Shown: one piece after another, positions 19,199 to 28,638 of the stretch
Layout: the number at the start of each line of letters is the position of its first letter
Numbering within the stretch: the stretch's first letter is position 1
Origin: an uncultured beta proteobacterium
Lineage (GTDB): Bacteria; Pseudomonadota; Gammaproteobacteria; Burkholderiales; Burkholderiaceae_C
NCBI GenBank assembly: GCA_903938815.1
Contig: CAJAES010000014.1
Location: forward strand, 62,001 to 126,000
DNA: 64,000 bases
Reading direction: 5' to 3'
Position numbers and translations under genes: made by a program
Notes under the pieces: model-generated
What the model was told of the DNA's origin: nothing
The model's input: only the letters and a program-made list of their open reading frames with translations
The model's database searches: none

Positions 19199-20632
19199 AT
19201 GACCTTCGGACAATTCCTGTCGATTCTTCGCGCCCGCTGGTGGGTGGCGGCCCTGGTGCTGGGCCTGACCGTGGCCACCACCCTGGCCGTCAGCCTGCTG
19301 CTGCCCAAGCAGTACGAGGCCACGGCGAGCGTGGTGGTCGACTTCAAGCCCGACCCCATCTCGGCGGCCGTGTACGGGGGCATGCCCTCGCCGGCCGTGA
19401 TGGCCACCCAGGTGGACATCATCGGCAGCGAGCGCGTGGCCCTGCGCGTGGTGCGCACCCTGCGCCTGAACGAGAACCCGCAGATCCGCCAGCAGTGGCA
19501 GGACGAAACCGGCGGCGAAGGCACCGTGGAGCAGTGGCTCATCGGGCTCTTCGCCAAGAGCCTGGACATCCAGCCTTCGCGCGAGAGCAGCGTCATCCGT
19601 GTCAGCTACAAGGCGCCCGACCCGCGCTTCGCTGCCGGCATGGCCAACGCCTTCGTGCAGGCCTACATCGACACCGCGCTCGAATTGCGTGTGAACCCCG
19701 CGCGCCAGTACAGCGGCTTCTTCGTCAACCAGGTCAAGGAACTGCGCGAGGCGCTGGAGAAGGCGCAGACCCGCATCAGCACCTTCCAGAAGGACAAGGG
19801 CATCATCGCCAGCGACGAACGCCTGGACGTGGAGAACGCACGCCTGAACGAGCTGAGCTCGCAGCTGGTGGCGCTGCAGGCCGTGGCCGCCGAATCCCGC
19901 AGCCGCCAGGCACAGGCCGGCAGCGCGCAATCCGACCGCACCCAGGAAGTGCTGAGCAACCCGGTGATCAACCAGATCAAGACCGAACTCAGCCGCGCCG
20001 AAGCGCGCCTGAAGGAGCTGAACTCCAAGTTCGGCGACAAGCACCCGCAGGTGATCGAGGCGCGCGCCAGCATCGGCGAGCTCACCAGCCGCATCGCCAC
20101 CGAGACCTCCCGTGTTTCGGGTGGCACGCGCGTCACGGCGACCATCAACAACCAGCGTGAAGGCGAAGTGCGCGCCGCGCTCGACGCCCAGCGCGCCAAG
20201 GTGCTGCGCATGAAGGCCGTGCGCGACGACGGCCTGGTGCTGCAGCGCGACCTGGAGAACGCGCAGCGCAGCTACGACGCCGTTCAGGCCCGGCTGGCCC
20301 AGACCAACCTGGAGAGCCAGACCACGCAGAGCAACGTGAATGTGCTGGCCCAGGCCGCGCCGCCGCTGGAGCACTCTTCGCCCAAGCTGCTGCTGAACCT
20401 GGCGCTGGCCGTCTTCCTGGGTGGCCTGCTGGCCGTGGGAACCGCGCTGCTGCTGGAGATGATGGATCGCCGCGTGCGCAGCCCGGACGACATCGTCACC
20501 GCGCTCGAACTGCCCGTCATCGGCCTGATGCCCAAGCCCGGAGCCACGGGTTGGCGCGGTGGCAAGGCGCTGCCGTCCGCCATGCAACAACGGCTGATGG
20601 CACCGCTGCCGCCAGCCACGAAGGGGGCCTGA
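19199..20632 (+). CDS. epsF: Chain-length determinant protein EpsF (Wzz family)
   Basis: A 477-residue inner-membrane polysaccharide co-polymerase. An N-terminal Wzz domain has a transmembrane helix (WWVAALVLGLTVATTLAVSL) followed by KQYEATASVVVDFKPDPIS. A long periplasmic coiled-coil region (about 165-375) includes KEAR-like heptads and SRAEARLKELNSKFGDKHPQ. The second helix is LLLNLALAVFLGGLLAVGTA. It ends without a kinase domain because the kinase is the separate epsG. It sets polymer length with EpsG. Start ATG 19199 follows the REP-like element; no strong ribosome site is visible. Confidence 0.92.
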   Translation: MTFGQFLSILRARWWVAALVLGLTVATTLAVSLLLPKQYEATASVVVDFKPDPISAAVYGGMPSPAVMATQVDIIGSERVALRVVRTLRLNENPQIRQQWQDETGGEGTVEQWLIGLFAKSLDIQPSRESSVIRVSYKAPDPRFAAGMANAFVQAYIDTALELRVNPARQYSGFFVNQVKELREALEKAQTRISTFQKDKGIIASDERLDVENARLNELSSQLVALQAVAAESRSRQAQAGSAQSDRTQEVLSNPVINQIKTELSRAEARLKELNSKFGDKHPQVIEARASIGELTSRIATETSRVSGGTRVTATINNQREGEVRAALDAQRAKVLRMKAVRDDGLVLQRDLENAQRSYDAVQARLAQTNLESQTTQSNVNVLAQAAPPLEHSSPKLLLNLALAVFLGGLLAVGTALLLEMMDRRVRSPDDIVTALELPVIGLMPKPGATGWRGGKALPSAMQQRLMAPLPPATKGA

Positions 20633-20636
20633 CAGC

Positions 20637-21557
20637 ATGGCCAAGTTCAAGGATTCCTCACCCACCGTCGACGTGCTCGAGCCGGAGGCCATGGGCACCC
20701 CTGCGGGCACCGAAGGCAACGAGCCCGACCGTTCCATCGGCGACATCATTGCCGAGCTGCGCAACCTCAGCGCCGAGCAGGTGGAGCAGGTGCTGCGCCA
20801 CCAGCGCGAGAAGGGCGTCCGTTTCGGCGAAGCCGCCGTGGCGCTGGGTCTGGCCAGCCGGGATGACGTTCTCTACGCGCTGGCCCAGCAATTCCACTAC
20901 CCCTACTCGCCCGACGAGCAGCGCAAGGTCAGCCACGAACTGGTGGTGCTGCGCGAGCCCTTCAGCCCCCGGGCCGAAGCCTTCCGTGCGCTGCGCAGCC
21001 AGATCATGATGCGCGTCTACGCCGGCACCGACCGGCCCGCCCTGGCTGTCATCAGCCCCGACAGCGGCGACGGCAAGACCTACGCCGCCGCCAACATCGC
21101 CGTCAGCCTGGCGCAGCTGGGCGGTGGCCGCACGCTGCTGGTGGACGCCGACCTGCGCAACCCGCGCCAGCACGAAGTCTTCGGCCTGCCCAACCGTGCG
21201 GGCCTGTCCGGCATCCTCAGCGGCCGCAGCGACGCGCAGGTGATACAGCAGGTGCCCGGCGTCACCGGCCTGTTCGTTCTGCCCGTGGGCACCACGCCGC
21301 CGAACCCGCTGGAACTGGTGGAGCGCTCCGCCTTCGGCTTGCTGATGCGCGAACTCACCAGCAAGTTCGACCACGTGGTGGTGGACACCCCCGCCGCCGC
21401 GCACGGCGCCGACGCATCGGTCATTGCATCGCGCTGTGGCGCCGCCCTGGTGGTTGCACGCCGCCACCAGAGCCGGGTTGCGGCACTGCAGGATCTGATG
21501 GGGTCGTTTGCAGGCAGCTCGGTGCGGATGGCCGGGGTGGTGGTGAACGAGTTCTGA
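20637..21557 (+). CDS. epsG: EpsG, BY-kinase-like ATPase partner of EpsF
   Basis: A 306-residue cytoplasmic P-loop ATPase. Residues about 40-105 resemble one MshEN/GspE-N repeat (LSAEQVEQVLRHQREKGVRF, then LASRDDVLYALAQQFHYPYS). The kinase core follows: Walker A SPDSGDGKTYAAANIA, Walker A' LLVDADLRNPRQHEVFGL, and Walker B FDHVVVDTPAA. The C-terminus (MAGVVVNEF) has no tyrosine cluster, unlike classical BY-kinases. It controls chain length with EpsF. It starts 4 nt after epsF. A regulatory link to cyclic-di-GMP through the MshEN-like part is inference. Confidence 0.9.
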   Translation: MAKFKDSSPTVDVLEPEAMGTPAGTEGNEPDRSIGDIIAELRNLSAEQVEQVLRHQREKGVRFGEAAVALGLASRDDVLYALAQQFHYPYSPDEQRKVSHELVVLREPFSPRAEAFRALRSQIMMRVYAGTDRPALAVISPDSGDGKTYAAANIAVSLAQLGGGRTLLVDADLRNPRQHEVFGLPNRAGLSGILSGRSDAQVIQQVPGVTGLFVLPVGTTPPNPLELVERSAFGLLMRELTSKFDHVVVDTPAAAHGADASVIASRCGAALVVARRHQSRVAALQDLMGSFAGSSVRMAGVVVNEF

Positions 21558-21568
21558 AAGTCCGCACC

Positions 21569-22483
21569 ATGGCCTTGATGGGAACGCCGCCGAAGTCCGG
21601 GGGCGCTGCATCTGGCAGCGCCGGATGGAGGCCGGCTGGCGTGGATGCCGTCGCGTTGTTGGTAGTGCTGGGCGGCTTCGCCTTGCTCTATCTGCCCACC
21701 TACCGGGACCTCTCCCGTACGATCTGGGCGTCAGACGAGCAGGGGCACGGCCCCATCATTCTCGCCGTCAGCCTGTGGCTGCTGTTTCAGCTGCGGCACA
21801 GGCTGGCCGCGCTGGAAAGCCGCCCCGCCCCGGTCCTCGGAACGGCGATCTTCGTCTTGGGAATGATCCTTTACGCGCTTGGACGAACCCAGGCCGTGTT
21901 GCTGTTCGAAGTCGGCTCACAGATCGCGGTGATTGCGAGCCTGTTGCTGCTCTTCAAGGGCAGGCAAGCCGTTCGGCTGGCCTGGTTTCCGCTGTTCTTC
22001 CTGTTCTTCATGATCCCGCTGCCGAGCCCGCTGGTGGTGGCCGTCACGACGCCACTCAAGGCCGTCGTGTCGTATGTGGCTGAATTTCTGATGTACCACG
22101 CGGGTTATCCCATTGCCCGGAGCGGCGTGATCCTGCATGTGGGGCAGTACCAGCTGTTGGTGGCCGATGCCTGCGCGGGCCTGAACTCCATGTTCACGCT
22201 GGAGGCACTGGGGCTTCTCTACATGAATCTGATGGGGTACACGTCCGTCAGTCGCAACCTGACGCTGGCCGTACTCATCATTCCCATCGCGTTCATCGCC
22301 AACGTGATCCGCGTGATGATCCTTATCCTCGTCACGTACCACTTTGGTGACGAGGCCGGACAGGGCTTTGTCCACGACTTCGCCGGCATGGTCCTGTTCA
22401 TGGCCGGCTTGATGCTCATGCTGGTGACTGACAAGTTGCTGGGCCTCTTTATGCCCAGTGGCCGCCAGGAGGCGGCGGCGTGA
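21569..22483 (+). CDS. xrtB: Exosortase B
   Basis: A 304-residue integral-membrane transpeptidase-like enzyme with about 8 helices that processes PEP-CTERM proteins. The catalytic residues are visible: Cys202 in VADACAGLNSMFTLEALGLL, Arg248 in FIANVIRVMILI, and His269 in GFVHDFAGM. The type B class is supported by the epsDEFG-xrtB-epsI order. It begins 11 nt after epsG and overlaps epsI by 4 nt (GTGA). Confidence 0.95.
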   Translation: MALMGTPPKSGGAASGSAGWRPAGVDAVALLVVLGGFALLYLPTYRDLSRTIWASDEQGHGPIILAVSLWLLFQLRHRLAALESRPAPVLGTAIFVLGMILYALGRTQAVLLFEVGSQIAVIASLLLLFKGRQAVRLAWFPLFFLFFMIPLPSPLVVAVTTPLKAVVSYVAEFLMYHAGYPIARSGVILHVGQYQLLVADACAGLNSMFTLEALGLLYMNLMGYTSVSRNLTLAVLIIPIAFIANVIRVMILILVTYHFGDEAGQGFVHDFAGMVLFMAGLMLMLVTDKLLGLFMPSGRQEAAA

Positions 22484-23181
22484 TCAACCCGGTGCGTCGG
22501 ACCGCGGTCCTCCTGGGTCTCGGCATGGCCGGGACCGCTGCCCTGTCCTACATCGCCATTCCCCGCGACAAGATCGCGGACCGGTGGCAGACCGATCTGA
22601 ACCGGATGTTCCCGGTGAGTTTCGACGGCTGGCGCGTCGACAAGTCCATGCCGGTGATCCTGCCGGCGCCAGACGTCCAGGCCAAGCTTGACGCAATCTA
22701 CAACCAGGTCCTGAGCAGGACCTACGTCAACGCCAGTGGCGACCGCATCATGCTGTCGGTGGCGTACGGCGGCGATCAGTCCGATGGCATGTCCGCGCAC
22801 CTGCCCGAAGTCTGCTATCCGGCCCAGGGCTTCCAGGTCAGCGGTCAGAAGTCGGTGACCCTCGCTTTGGCCGGCCGAACCGTGCCGGCAACGACACTCC
22901 TGACCCGCCTGGGTGGCAGGTATGAGCCGGTCACGTACTGGCTGACGCTCGGCGAGACGGTCGCGGCCACGCGAACGGCGCGCAAGCTGGCCCAGATGCG
23001 CTACGGCTTGAAAGGGATGATCCCCGACGGAATGCTCGTGCGGGTCTCCTCCATCGACCGCGATGCTGACCGTGCGTTCCAGCTACAAGCTCGTTTCCTC
23101 GACCAACTGATCGCGGCCATCCCCGGCGACCAGCTCAGCCGTGTGGTCGGCGCGGCACCCACAGAGAGGGCGGCCGTCTAG
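22480..23181 (+). CDS. epsI: EpsI, exosortase B-associated protein
   Basis: A 233-residue periplasm-facing protein with one N-terminal membrane anchor (VLLGLGMAGTAALSYIAIP). The EpsI domain follows, with YGGDQSDGMSAHLPEVCYPA and GRYEPVTYWLTLGETV as its signatures. In other exosortase systems EpsI is fused to the sorting enzyme; here it is separate. The GTG at 22480 overlaps the xrtB stop as GTGA and fixes the start. Confidence 0.93.
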   Translation: MINPVRRTAVLLGLGMAGTAALSYIAIPRDKIADRWQTDLNRMFPVSFDGWRVDKSMPVILPAPDVQAKLDAIYNQVLSRTYVNASGDRIMLSVAYGGDQSDGMSAHLPEVCYPAQGFQVSGQKSVTLALAGRTVPATTLLTRLGGRYEPVTYWLTLGETVAATRTARKLAQMRYGLKGMIPDGMLVRVSSIDRDADRAFQLQARFLDQLIAAIPGDQLSRVVGAAPTERAAV

Positions 23182-23266
23182 CCGCCCCCTGCCGATGCGA
23201 TGCGTTGACTTCGAAGTCGTCGACCTGCACTCAGCGTGCCGGACGCGTTGACCCGAACGCCCTTCG

Positions 23267-24769
23267 ATGAGTCAGCCCCTGAATTACGCCAGCACGGCCT
23301 TGCGCCGGTCCGAAAAGGGGCCATTTTCGGCCGTGCCCGTCATCGTCACCGCGTGCCTCGCGGCCGTGCTCATGGGGCTGTTCGCGATCACCGCCAGCCC
23401 CATCGTCATCGCGCTGGCGGCTGCCGCTATCGTGAGCCCGATGTTGCTCATGCGGCCCTGGATCGCCGTGTGGGTGCTGGTCGCCGGAGGGCTGCTGATC
23501 GCGGGCATCCTGCCGATCTGGGCCGAAGGGCAGGCCAATAGAGTCGTGTGGGCCTTGTCGGCTATCGCCTTCCTGCTGGTCTTCGTGCTGTTGGTGCGCG
23601 TCATCACGTCGTCCGCGATTCGGCGAGAAACCCCGGCGTTCATCTGGGCAGCGTTGGCGTTCATGGCGTTCTCGTTCATCAACACCCTGCTGCAATGGCA
23701 GGATGCCTACCAGGCCCTGAGCGGGTTCAAGCGCTACTTCCAGGCGGTCGGCCTGATGGTTGCCATTGCCTGGCTCGCCGCGTCCGACGCGCAGATGGCC
23801 AGGATGCGCCGCTTCATCGTCCTCGTGGCGTTGATGCAGCTGCCCTGGGCCGCCTACGAGCTGTTCCGCCTGGTGCCGATCCGCGAGGCCACGCGTGCCC
23901 TCTACCCGGGCATGATTCCGTTCGACGTGGTGGCAGGCACCTTTGGCGCGAATCTGACCAAGGGCGGCGCCAACGGCGAGATGGCAACGTTTCTCATCAT
24001 CGTCATGGCCTTCCTGCTCAGTCGCGTGCGCCATCGCGTGGGCGGTGCTACTCGTCATTTTTGGATCGCACCTCTAATCGCGTTGCCGCTCTTCATGGGT
24101 GAAACCAAGGTGATGGTCGTACTGATCCCACTTCTGTTCATCACTCTATACCGCAGTGAGCTGTTCTCGCGACCTCTGGTTGGCCTAGCCGGCCTAGGCA
24201 TTGGCGCCGTGCTGACCGTTGGAGTCACGATGACCTACTTGGCGATCGTGGACAAAGACCTGACCACACAGATCAACAGCACCCTCGATTACAACTTTCG
24301 CGATCGTGGCTATAGCGGCTTGCTTCTCAACCGCACGACCGTCCTCGGACATTGGATCTCGGAACAAGGCCTTGCGAACCCGGTCTCTGCTGTACTTGGT
24401 AATGGTCTTGGTGCAGCGCACGATGCCACGGGTGGTCATATCTCCCGACAGTACATCGGATACGGAGTCGGTCTGACCGGCGCTTCGACCTTGCTGTGGG
24501 ACTGCGGACTGGTCGGGTTCGCTCTCTTCGTTAGCGTCCTGATACTGGCCTGGCGAACTGCTGGCGCGCTCGTGCAATCCGCAACTGAATCATGGGTCAA
24601 GGCGGACGCAGCGGCCATTCAGGCTGCAATGCCGTTGTTTGCGTTTTTCCTCTTCTACCGGGTGACCCTGTTCGAAGGCCTTCCGTTCCAACTCTTCTTC
24701 TACGGGCTGCTGGGTTACCTGGCATGGCTTGCGATACGTAAGACCGAAGTGACTACCCGGGAGCGATGA
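23267..24769 (+). CDS. Wzy-like EPS polymerase / O-antigen-ligase family membrane protein
   Basis: A 500-residue protein with about 11-12 hydrophobic segments and a large periplasmic loop (about residues 320-400). That loop contains GYSGLLLNRTTVLGHWISEQ and PVSAVLGNGLGAAHDATGGH. A Wzy/WaaL-type fold is inferred from topology and from its place between xrtB-epsI and a flippase gene; sequence motifs alone are weak. It should link repeat units in the periplasm. The C-terminal half is lower in GC than the N-terminal half. It overlaps the next gene by ATGA. Confidence 0.72.
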   Translation: MSQPLNYASTALRRSEKGPFSAVPVIVTACLAAVLMGLFAITASPIVIALAAAAIVSPMLLMRPWIAVWVLVAGGLLIAGILPIWAEGQANRVVWALSAIAFLLVFVLLVRVITSSAIRRETPAFIWAALAFMAFSFINTLLQWQDAYQALSGFKRYFQAVGLMVAIAWLAASDAQMARMRRFIVLVALMQLPWAAYELFRLVPIREATRALYPGMIPFDVVAGTFGANLTKGGANGEMATFLIIVMAFLLSRVRHRVGGATRHFWIAPLIALPLFMGETKVMVVLIPLLFITLYRSELFSRPLVGLAGLGIGAVLTVGVTMTYLAIVDKDLTTQINSTLDYNFRDRGYSGLLLNRTTVLGHWISEQGLANPVSAVLGNGLGAAHDATGGHISRQYIGYGVGLTGASTLLWDCGLVGFALFVSVLILAWRTAGALVQSATESWVKADAAAIQAAMPLFAFFLFYRVTLFEGLPFQLFFYGLLGYLAWLAIRKTEVTTRER

Positions 24770-26319
24770 AGCCTGATCCGTATTCGGGCAAGGCCCTCCG
24801 CCTTGGAGCGTGGCACTTCCTGTCAGGCAAGGCGATCTCAGCTGTCCTGACGATCGTCGCGCTTCTCTGGGCCGTCAATATTCTGCGCATTGAACAGTAC
24901 GCTGCCTACGTGACGGTCGTCGCAGCTGCTGAGATCTGCTTGGCAATCGGGGGCTTTGGCTTGCCTTGGCTTGCCTCTCGGTACCTCCCCGAATTCAGGT
25001 TGAACGCTTCTGGCGCCACGACCAGACGTTTATGTCTCAGGCTGGTAATGGCTCAGGCCGTCGCGTTATTGATCGTCGTAGCCGTTGTGTATCGGGGCGC
25101 TGAAAGTTACCTTCAATGGTCTGGTCTGGCTCTTCTGGCCGAGGCAATCCCACTGATGTTGCTCTATATCGTCTTGGAGGGATTGGGCCGATTTGTCCGT
25201 GACGCCGCGATGGCTGCACTGATGCTTCAGCGCGACGCCAGGCGCAGTGTCGTGCTTAGGCAAGGGGTCGTCCTTGCCGGTGTAGGGCTGATCGCTGGAC
25301 TGGATCTCACGACGGCCATTGCACTGTTGTCGGTGGAAGTTATTGCGTCTTCCGTGGCCACCGTTGCGGCCCTGGCCGCCTTGTTCCGGGGTGCACCCCA
25401 AGGATCGACTCGTGATGTCGAGGCGGGAGCTGACTGGCGTGCTCCATTGGTCTCAGAGCAGTACGCCGTGGCGACAAGAATGTATCTGGCCCATCTGTTG
25501 ACACTGAGCTACAGCCCCTTGGTCCTTGTGCAACTCGTCCAGCGATTCATCGGTCCTGATGCGGCAGCCATCTTCGGCTTTGCGCGCATCCTTCATGACC
25601 AGTTGGCGCGCTACCTCCCGGCAATGCTGTTTTTCAGTCTCCTGCGGCCAAGGTTGATGGCCGACTTCGTGCGTGGGGGTGTGCTGGAGTTGAGCCGCAA
25701 TGTGAACCTGGCCGGGAAATTGAATCTGTTCGTTCTATTTCCCTGTGTCATCGCGGCTGCACTCTCTGGCGCGTCGCTCGTAACGGTTCTGTCTTCTTGG
25801 AAGTTTGATGATTCGGGATTTGTGCTTGCTGGATTCTTTCTCGCGCTTGTTCCGTTCAGCCAGCGTCAGCTTCTTGAGTCTGCCGCTGTTGCGACCAACT
25901 TGGCTTGGTTGTGTGTAGCCGGCGCGTTGGTGAGTTCCATGGTCTTGCCCCTCGCACTGACATTGGGCCTTCGTGATGCCGACATGTGGGCTTTTATCGC
26001 AATCATTGGCCTCGGGCACTTGATATTCGACGCGGTGGTCACTATTGGGCTGAGCCTTTGCGTTGATTGCCGGCTTGATCTTCCCGGGTATGGAAAGCTT
26101 GGGCTCTGCTTCGTCGTTTCAGTTGTACTTGGCGGTCTATTACTCCAAGGCCTTGATTGGCTTCCGGTTCAGGCTGTATCGGTATGGTGGGGTGGCCCCT
26201 TGGCATCGCTGGCGGCAATCTCGGTATATTTTGCAATGGCTCGGCTTTTGAGGCCTTTCACGGACAACGAACGGGATCGCATCAACGCGATGGCGCGCCG
26301 CCGTGTCTTCGTCTGGTAA
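24766..26319 (+). CDS. Wzx-like flippase (polysaccharide transporter)
   Basis: A 517-residue protein with about 12-14 predicted helices and the MOP/Wzx layout: GAWHFLSGKAISAVLTIVAL at the start, FGFARILHDQLARYLPAMLF mid-protein. It is inferred to flip undecaprenyl-linked repeat units to the periplasm. Base composition is clearly lower in GC than in neighbours (29 G/C of 60 at 25681-25740), as often seen in EPS-specific genes acquired laterally. Start ATG at 24766 overlaps the upstream stop. Confidence 0.75.
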   Translation: MKPDPYSGKALRLGAWHFLSGKAISAVLTIVALLWAVNILRIEQYAAYVTVVAAAEICLAIGGFGLPWLASRYLPEFRLNASGATTRRLCLRLVMAQAVALLIVVAVVYRGAESYLQWSGLALLAEAIPLMLLYIVLEGLGRFVRDAAMAALMLQRDARRSVVLRQGVVLAGVGLIAGLDLTTAIALLSVEVIASSVATVAALAALFRGAPQGSTRDVEAGADWRAPLVSEQYAVATRMYLAHLLTLSYSPLVLVQLVQRFIGPDAAAIFGFARILHDQLARYLPAMLFFSLLRPRLMADFVRGGVLELSRNVNLAGKLNLFVLFPCVIAAALSGASLVTVLSSWKFDDSGFVLAGFFLALVPFSQRQLLESAAVATNLAWLCVAGALVSSMVLPLALTLGLRDADMWAFIAIIGLGHLIFDAVVTIGLSLCVDCRLDLPGYGKLGLCFVVSVVLGGLLLQGLDWLPVQAVSVWWGGPLASLAAISVYFAMARLLRPFTDNERDRINAMARRRVFVW

Positions 26320-26321
26320 TC

Positions 26322-27548
26322 ATGCGTCGAATTCTCTACTTCATCCCGGAACCTTGGCCCACATTCAGAGTGGATGTGACGGTTCTCTTCGGCCAGAAAC
26401 TGCCCCATCTTGGTATCTTCAGTGACCTGGTCGCTTCCCCGAATGGCGCTGAGTCTGAATACTCGAACTGGGAAGGAGGAAATGCCCACTTGGCGTCTCG
26501 AAAAACGGACCGGTTCGGGCGCCATCTGCAATATCTACTGCATGTGCTTGCCGAGCTGCGGCGGGCCGATCCTGCGGTATATCAAGCCATCCAGGTTCGC
26601 GATATGCCTGTCATTGCGGCTATCGTGATGCTTTTCGCCCGCTATCGGCGTATTCCATTCTGCTATTGGATGTCCTATCCAATATCAAGAGGATTGATGG
26701 ATTTGGCATTGGCACGCCGCCGCGAGGGGCAAATCCTTCGCTGGATTCCAACTTGGCTCCGGGGGCGCGTGGGGCAGTTCGCGTTGAGCCGGTTTGTGCT
26801 TCGCGACGCTGACATCGTATTCGTCCAGTCCGAACGCATGCGCGACGAATTGATCGAGGATGGTGTTTCGACGGAACTCGTGGTCCCGGTTCCCATGGGA
26901 GTCGACTGTGCTGCATTGCGTACCGTGAGCCTCTCTCCTGAAATTCAAGCTAGATTTTCGGGTCGCAGAGTCATTGCATACTTGGGTACGCTGGACCGGC
27001 CGAGGGAGATTCAAACGCTGTTCCAGATGCTTGCCATCATCCGGGCCCAATTGCCCCAAGTGGTGCTTATGCTGGTCGGGGATACACGGGATAACGGACA
27101 TCGCGACTGGCTCTTGAGTCAAGCCCGTTCTCTGGGTGTCGCCGACTCGATCCACTGGACGGGTTGGTTGCCGATGGCAGACGCCATGCAACACGTCCTG
27201 CATGCCGAGGTTGCGTTGTCGCCCGTCCCACGCGGCTCACTTCTGGATTGTTCGTCCCCCACCAAAGTACCGGAGTACCTAGCCTTGGGGATTCCGGTAG
27301 TGTGCAATGACAATCCAGACCAAAAGGCCTTGATAGAGGCCTCAGGCGCCGGGACCTGTGTGCCATACACGGCAGGCAGCTTTGCTGCGGCGGTTCTGGC
27401 CTGGATGGCTATGCCCGAGGATGAGCGTCATGAGAGGATTCTTCGAGGCAAGGAGCACGTGAAGCGGTTTCGTGACTACGACGCCATCGCTCTGGCGGTG
27501 GCTGCGGTCTACAAACGCAATCTCACTGCGTCTGGATCCGCCTCATGA
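26322..27548 (+). CDS. GT4-type glycosyltransferase
   Basis: A 408-residue cytoplasmic or membrane-associated glycosyltransferase. The N-terminal half is an acceptor-binding Rossmann domain (RDMPVIAAIVMLFARYRRIP). The GT4 C-domain carries RRVIAYLGTLDRPREIQTLF, VVLMLVGDTRDNG and the nucleotide-sugar site SSPTKVPEYLALGIPVVCND. Donor sugar is unknown. Start ATG at 26322 is 2 nt after the previous stop. The 5' third is still low in GC. Confidence 0.85.
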   Translation: MRRILYFIPEPWPTFRVDVTVLFGQKLPHLGIFSDLVASPNGAESEYSNWEGGNAHLASRKTDRFGRHLQYLLHVLAELRRADPAVYQAIQVRDMPVIAAIVMLFARYRRIPFCYWMSYPISRGLMDLALARRREGQILRWIPTWLRGRVGQFALSRFVLRDADIVFVQSERMRDELIEDGVSTELVVPVPMGVDCAALRTVSLSPEIQARFSGRRVIAYLGTLDRPREIQTLFQMLAIIRAQLPQVVLMLVGDTRDNGHRDWLLSQARSLGVADSIHWTGWLPMADAMQHVLHAEVALSPVPRGSLLDCSSPTKVPEYLALGIPVVCNDNPDQKALIEASGAGTCVPYTAGSFAAAVLAWMAMPEDERHERILRGKEHVKRFRDYDAIALAVAAVYKRNLTASGSAS

Positions 27549-27582
27549 CTTGTCGATCCGCGTGAAACAGGTGCATGACCCC

Positions 27583-28638
27583 ATGAGCCAGATCTTCACC
27601 CCTGCCATCGGCCAGTACGACAACATCGGCGACATCATCCTTCGGCGCCCGCTGCTGGAGTGGCTTCGTCCCGCAGGTGAGTTGCACGTCTTCGTTGGCC
27701 CTGCGCCTCACGGCTTCGAGGCCTCGCTGGGTCTGCAGGCGCATGACCATGTCTATCGCTCGTTTTCGACCTGGTATCTCGCTGGCTTGAAGTCGGCGTT
27801 GGCGGGCCGCGCGAGCTATGCGTTCAAGCCAGGCGAGATCCAGCTCACGCTCAAGGGCATGAAGGAGCACGTGTCGATGTTGCCGCTGCTCGCGCTGCTG
27901 CGCCTGCGCGGCGGCCGCGTGGTGCGCGTCGGGTCAGGGGCGCGCAACTTTGCGCGCTGGCCTCGCCTGGTACTCTGGCCATCCGTGGCCTTGTCGAATC
28001 TGCTGTTCTGGCGAGACCGCCGTACGGCCGAGCACTTGGGCAGTGGCGCCGTGATGCCCGACCTGGCCTTCGGGGACGGCGATTTGTCGCCCGCCGAGGG
28101 CCCTCGGCCGTGGATGATCGTGTCGATGCGTGGCGATCGGCATGGCGTGTCCGATGCCTGGGTCGCGGCGGTGCGTGGCTTTGCGCTGCGCGAGGGACTG
28201 AAGATCAAGCTCGTCACTCAGGTGGCGCGAGATGCCGAGTTGTCTCTTGATCTTGCGCGCCGCCTGAATGCCGAGCTGCTGCAATGGGACGGCAAGGACC
28301 ACGACTTTCAGGAGGAACGGCTGCGGCAGGCTTACCGCGAAGCTCGTGTTGCTGTGAGCGACCGGCTGCACGTTCTGATTGCCGCGTTCACGCATGGTGC
28401 GGTACCCATCGGGTTGCTCACCGACAAGTCCGACAAGATCGCTCGGCACTTCGAGGCTGCAGGTGTTGCTTCGGTCCACATCTACCCCGATGACCGGCCA
28501 GCCGAGCAGTTGATCGAGGCCATGCGTACGGTTCTCCTGCGCAAGAGGGAACTGTTCGACGGGCTCGCCCACGCCCGAGTGGAGTTGCAGGGCGTGAGGC
28601 AGCGGGTGCTGCAATGCCTGGCAGAGGCCAACGCGTGA
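27583..28638 (+). CDS. Polysaccharide pyruvyl transferase family protein
   Basis: A 351-residue cytoplasmic enzyme expected to add a pyruvate ketal to an EPS sugar using phosphoenolpyruvate. The N-terminal GQYDNIGDIILRRPLLEWLR matches the PS_pyruv_trans family (G-x-N-x-GD). The C-terminal half has ARVAVSDRLHVLIAAFTHGA, the conserved R-x-H region. The ATG at 27583 is chosen; an in-frame GTG at 27562 would add seven residues. It lies in the EPS operon between two glycosyltransferases. Confidence 0.85.
   Translation: MSQIFTPAIGQYDNIGDIILRRPLLEWLRPAGELHVFVGPAPHGFEASLGLQAHDHVYRSFSTWYLAGLKSALAGRASYAFKPGEIQLTLKGMKEHVSMLPLLALLRLRGGRVVRVGSGARNFARWPRLVLWPSVALSNLLFWRDRRTAEHLGSGAVMPDLAFGDGDLSPAEGPRPWMIVSMRGDRHGVSDAWVAAVRGFALREGLKIKLVTQVARDAELSLDLARRLNAELLQWDGKDHDFQEERLRQAYREARVAVSDRLHVLIAAFTHGAVPIGLLTDKSDKIARHFEAAGVASVHIYPDDRPAEQLIEAMRTVLLRKRELFDGLAHARVELQGVRQRVLQCLAEANA

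Noticed and set aside
24766..26319. Insertion sequence in the low-GC EPS patch
   Set aside because: Low GC here is explained by wzx/wzy-type genes; no transposase motif or flanking repeats.
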